From Verrucomicrobiota bacterium (GTDB lineage Bacteria > Verrucomicrobiota > Verrucomicrobiia > Opitutales > Seribacteraceae), in NCBI GenBank assembly GCA_014382645.1, contig JACNJI010000269.1, positions 1 through 6,619 of the forward strand: DNA of 6,619 bases, read 5' to 3'. Made by a program: the position numbers and the translations under genes. The notes beneath the pieces were generated by a model, which saw only the letters and a program-made list of their open reading frames with translations, did no database searches and was not told where the DNA came from. Positions 5,873-6,619 of the stretch are shown here, in pieces. Within the stretch, counting starts at the first letter, position 1. Each line of letters starts with the position of its first letter.

Positions 5873-6619
5873 ATGACAAAGTTACTTGCTGGCATGTTTG
5901 TTACCCTGCTGATGGCGTGTGGCGGAGAAAAAGAAACGACGAAAGACGTCGTTGATGATGTCGTCATAGCCGATCTGTCCATGGATATGCTGTGGGTGAA
6001 GCCGGGAACCTTCGAGATGGGTAGTCCGTTGTCCGAGAAGGATCGTCTCGACGCCGAGACACCTCACACGGTGACTTTGACTGAAGGTTATTGGTTGGGC
6101 AAGCACGAGGTGACGCAGTCGCAATGGGAGAAGGTAATGGGAAGCAACCCGAGCAGCTACAAGGGAGGGGATCGTCCGGTGGAGACCGTGTCTTGGACGG
6201 AGGTGACTTCTTTCTGCGCCAAGCTTACTGCATCGGAGCGGGCGGCGGGCCGTCTGCCTGCGGGTATGACGTACCAATTGCCGACGGAGGCTCAGTGGGA
6301 GTATGCTTGCCGAGCGGGAACGAAGACGGCCTTCTCATTCGGCGAGGCAGCCGGCGAACTGCACCGTCACGCAAACTATGCGGACGTTAACACGGATTTC
6401 GACTGGTCGGATAAAGCTCATGACGACGGTTACGAGAACACGTCTCCGGTTGGCAGCTACAAGGCTAACGGGTGGGGCTTCTTCGACATGCATGGCAACG
6501 TATTTGAGTGGTGTGCGGACTGGTACGGGGATTATCCAAGTGGTGCTGTCGCTGACCCCGTCGGGCCGGCGGTCGGCTCCTACCGCGTCTTACGCGGTGG
6601 TTCCTGGTTCCTCGCGGCG
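5873..6619 (+). CDS. SUMF1/formylglycine-generating-enzyme-like lipoprotein, 3' end outside the window
   Basis: The frame runs open from ATG 5873 to the last base, 249 codons with no stop, so the C-terminus is missing. Residues 1-16 form a lipoprotein signal peptide (MTKLLAG, hydrophobic core, lipobox LMAC with Cys16). An acidic linker (about 19-36) follows, then an FGE-sulfatase/SUMF1 domain from about residue 39: LWVKPGTFEMGS, KHEVTQSQWEKVMG, LPTEAQWEYACRAGT, DMHGNVFEWCADWYG and VLRGGSW. Gly17 after the Cys would allow outer-membrane sorting by the E. coli rule. In human SUMF1 the catalytic Cys336 lies in GGSYMC; here the matching string is GGSWFL, so Leu247 stands in its place. Sulfatase maturation by the Cys mechanism is therefore unlikely. 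A ligand-binding or scaffold role at the cell surface is more probable. The start is supported by the signal peptide; a G-rich stretch lies upstream but no well-spaced Shine-Dalgarno site. G- and T-ending codons set it apart from the operon. Confidence 0.9.
   Translation, partial: MTKLLAGMFVTLLMACGGEKETTKDVVDDVVIADLSMDMLWVKPGTFEMGSPLSEKDRLDAETPHTVTLTEGYWLGKHEVTQSQWEKVMGSNPSSYKGGDRPVETVSWTEVTSFCAKLTASERAAGRLPAGMTYQLPTEAQWEYACRAGTKTAFSFGEAAGELHRHANYADVNTDFDWSDKAHDDGYENTSPVGSYKANGWGFFDMHGNVFEWCADWYGDYPSGAVADPVGPAVGSYRVLRGGSWFLAA

Noticed and set aside
5865..5876. ATG at 5865 as the lipoprotein start
   Set aside because: It is out of frame with the lipoprotein and stops after three residues; the start at 5873 directly yields a lipoprotein signal peptide.
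5873..6619. Bona fide formylglycine-generating enzyme (sulfatase activator)
   Set aside because: Leu occupies the first catalytic Cys position and the protein has a lipobox; the wider SUMF1 family includes many members without this activity.

Overview
The window reads as bacterial chromosome of moderate to high GC. It holds a compact plus-strand operon (about 1-4897), a non-coding repeat array (about 4899-5807), and the start of an unrelated lipoprotein gene that runs off the right edge (5873-6619). Shine-Dalgarno sites are weak or absent before most genes. The protein styles (a HemN-like radical SAM protein, a halogenase-type flavoprotein, a SUMF1-domain lipoprotein) remind me of Verrucomicrobiota or related PVC bacteria. 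That placement is an impression from family resemblance and is low confidence.

The operon has five genes, in order: a radical SAM protein of the coproporphyrinogen-oxidase-like (HemN/HemW) superfamily, cut by the left edge; a chorismate-lyase-like (UbiC-fold) protein; a FAD-dependent oxidoreductase with both signature motifs of flavin-dependent halogenases; a GT4 glycosyltransferase; and a hot-dog 4-hydroxybenzoyl-CoA-type thioesterase. Gaps are 6, 30, -4 and 12 bases, so co-transcription and partial translational coupling are likely. Together the enzymes suggest a 4-hydroxybenzoate-derived aromatic product that is oxidised or halogenated, glycosylated, and released or edited by a thioesterase, in the style of aryl polyene, flexirubin or xanthomonadin pathways. 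No ketosynthase, acyl carrier protein or ligase is in the window, so the pathway is inferred.

The array consists of REP-like palindromic units ending in TGTCATTGCGAG and TGGCAATCCAG. They occur as short single units and as large inverted pairs of about 141 bp, inside a tandem repeat of period 274 bp. Bases 5126-5779 repeat with that period without a mismatch. Each period carries a strong G-quadruplex-capable tract. The open frames inside the array are spurious by-products of the repeats.

The last gene encodes a lipoprotein signal peptide followed by a formylglycine-generating-enzyme-like (SUMF1) domain. The position of the first catalytic cysteine is a leucine, so it is probably not a true sulfatase-maturing enzyme. 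Strand composition changes from C-rich to G-rich across the array, which marks a boundary between two different neighbourhoods.
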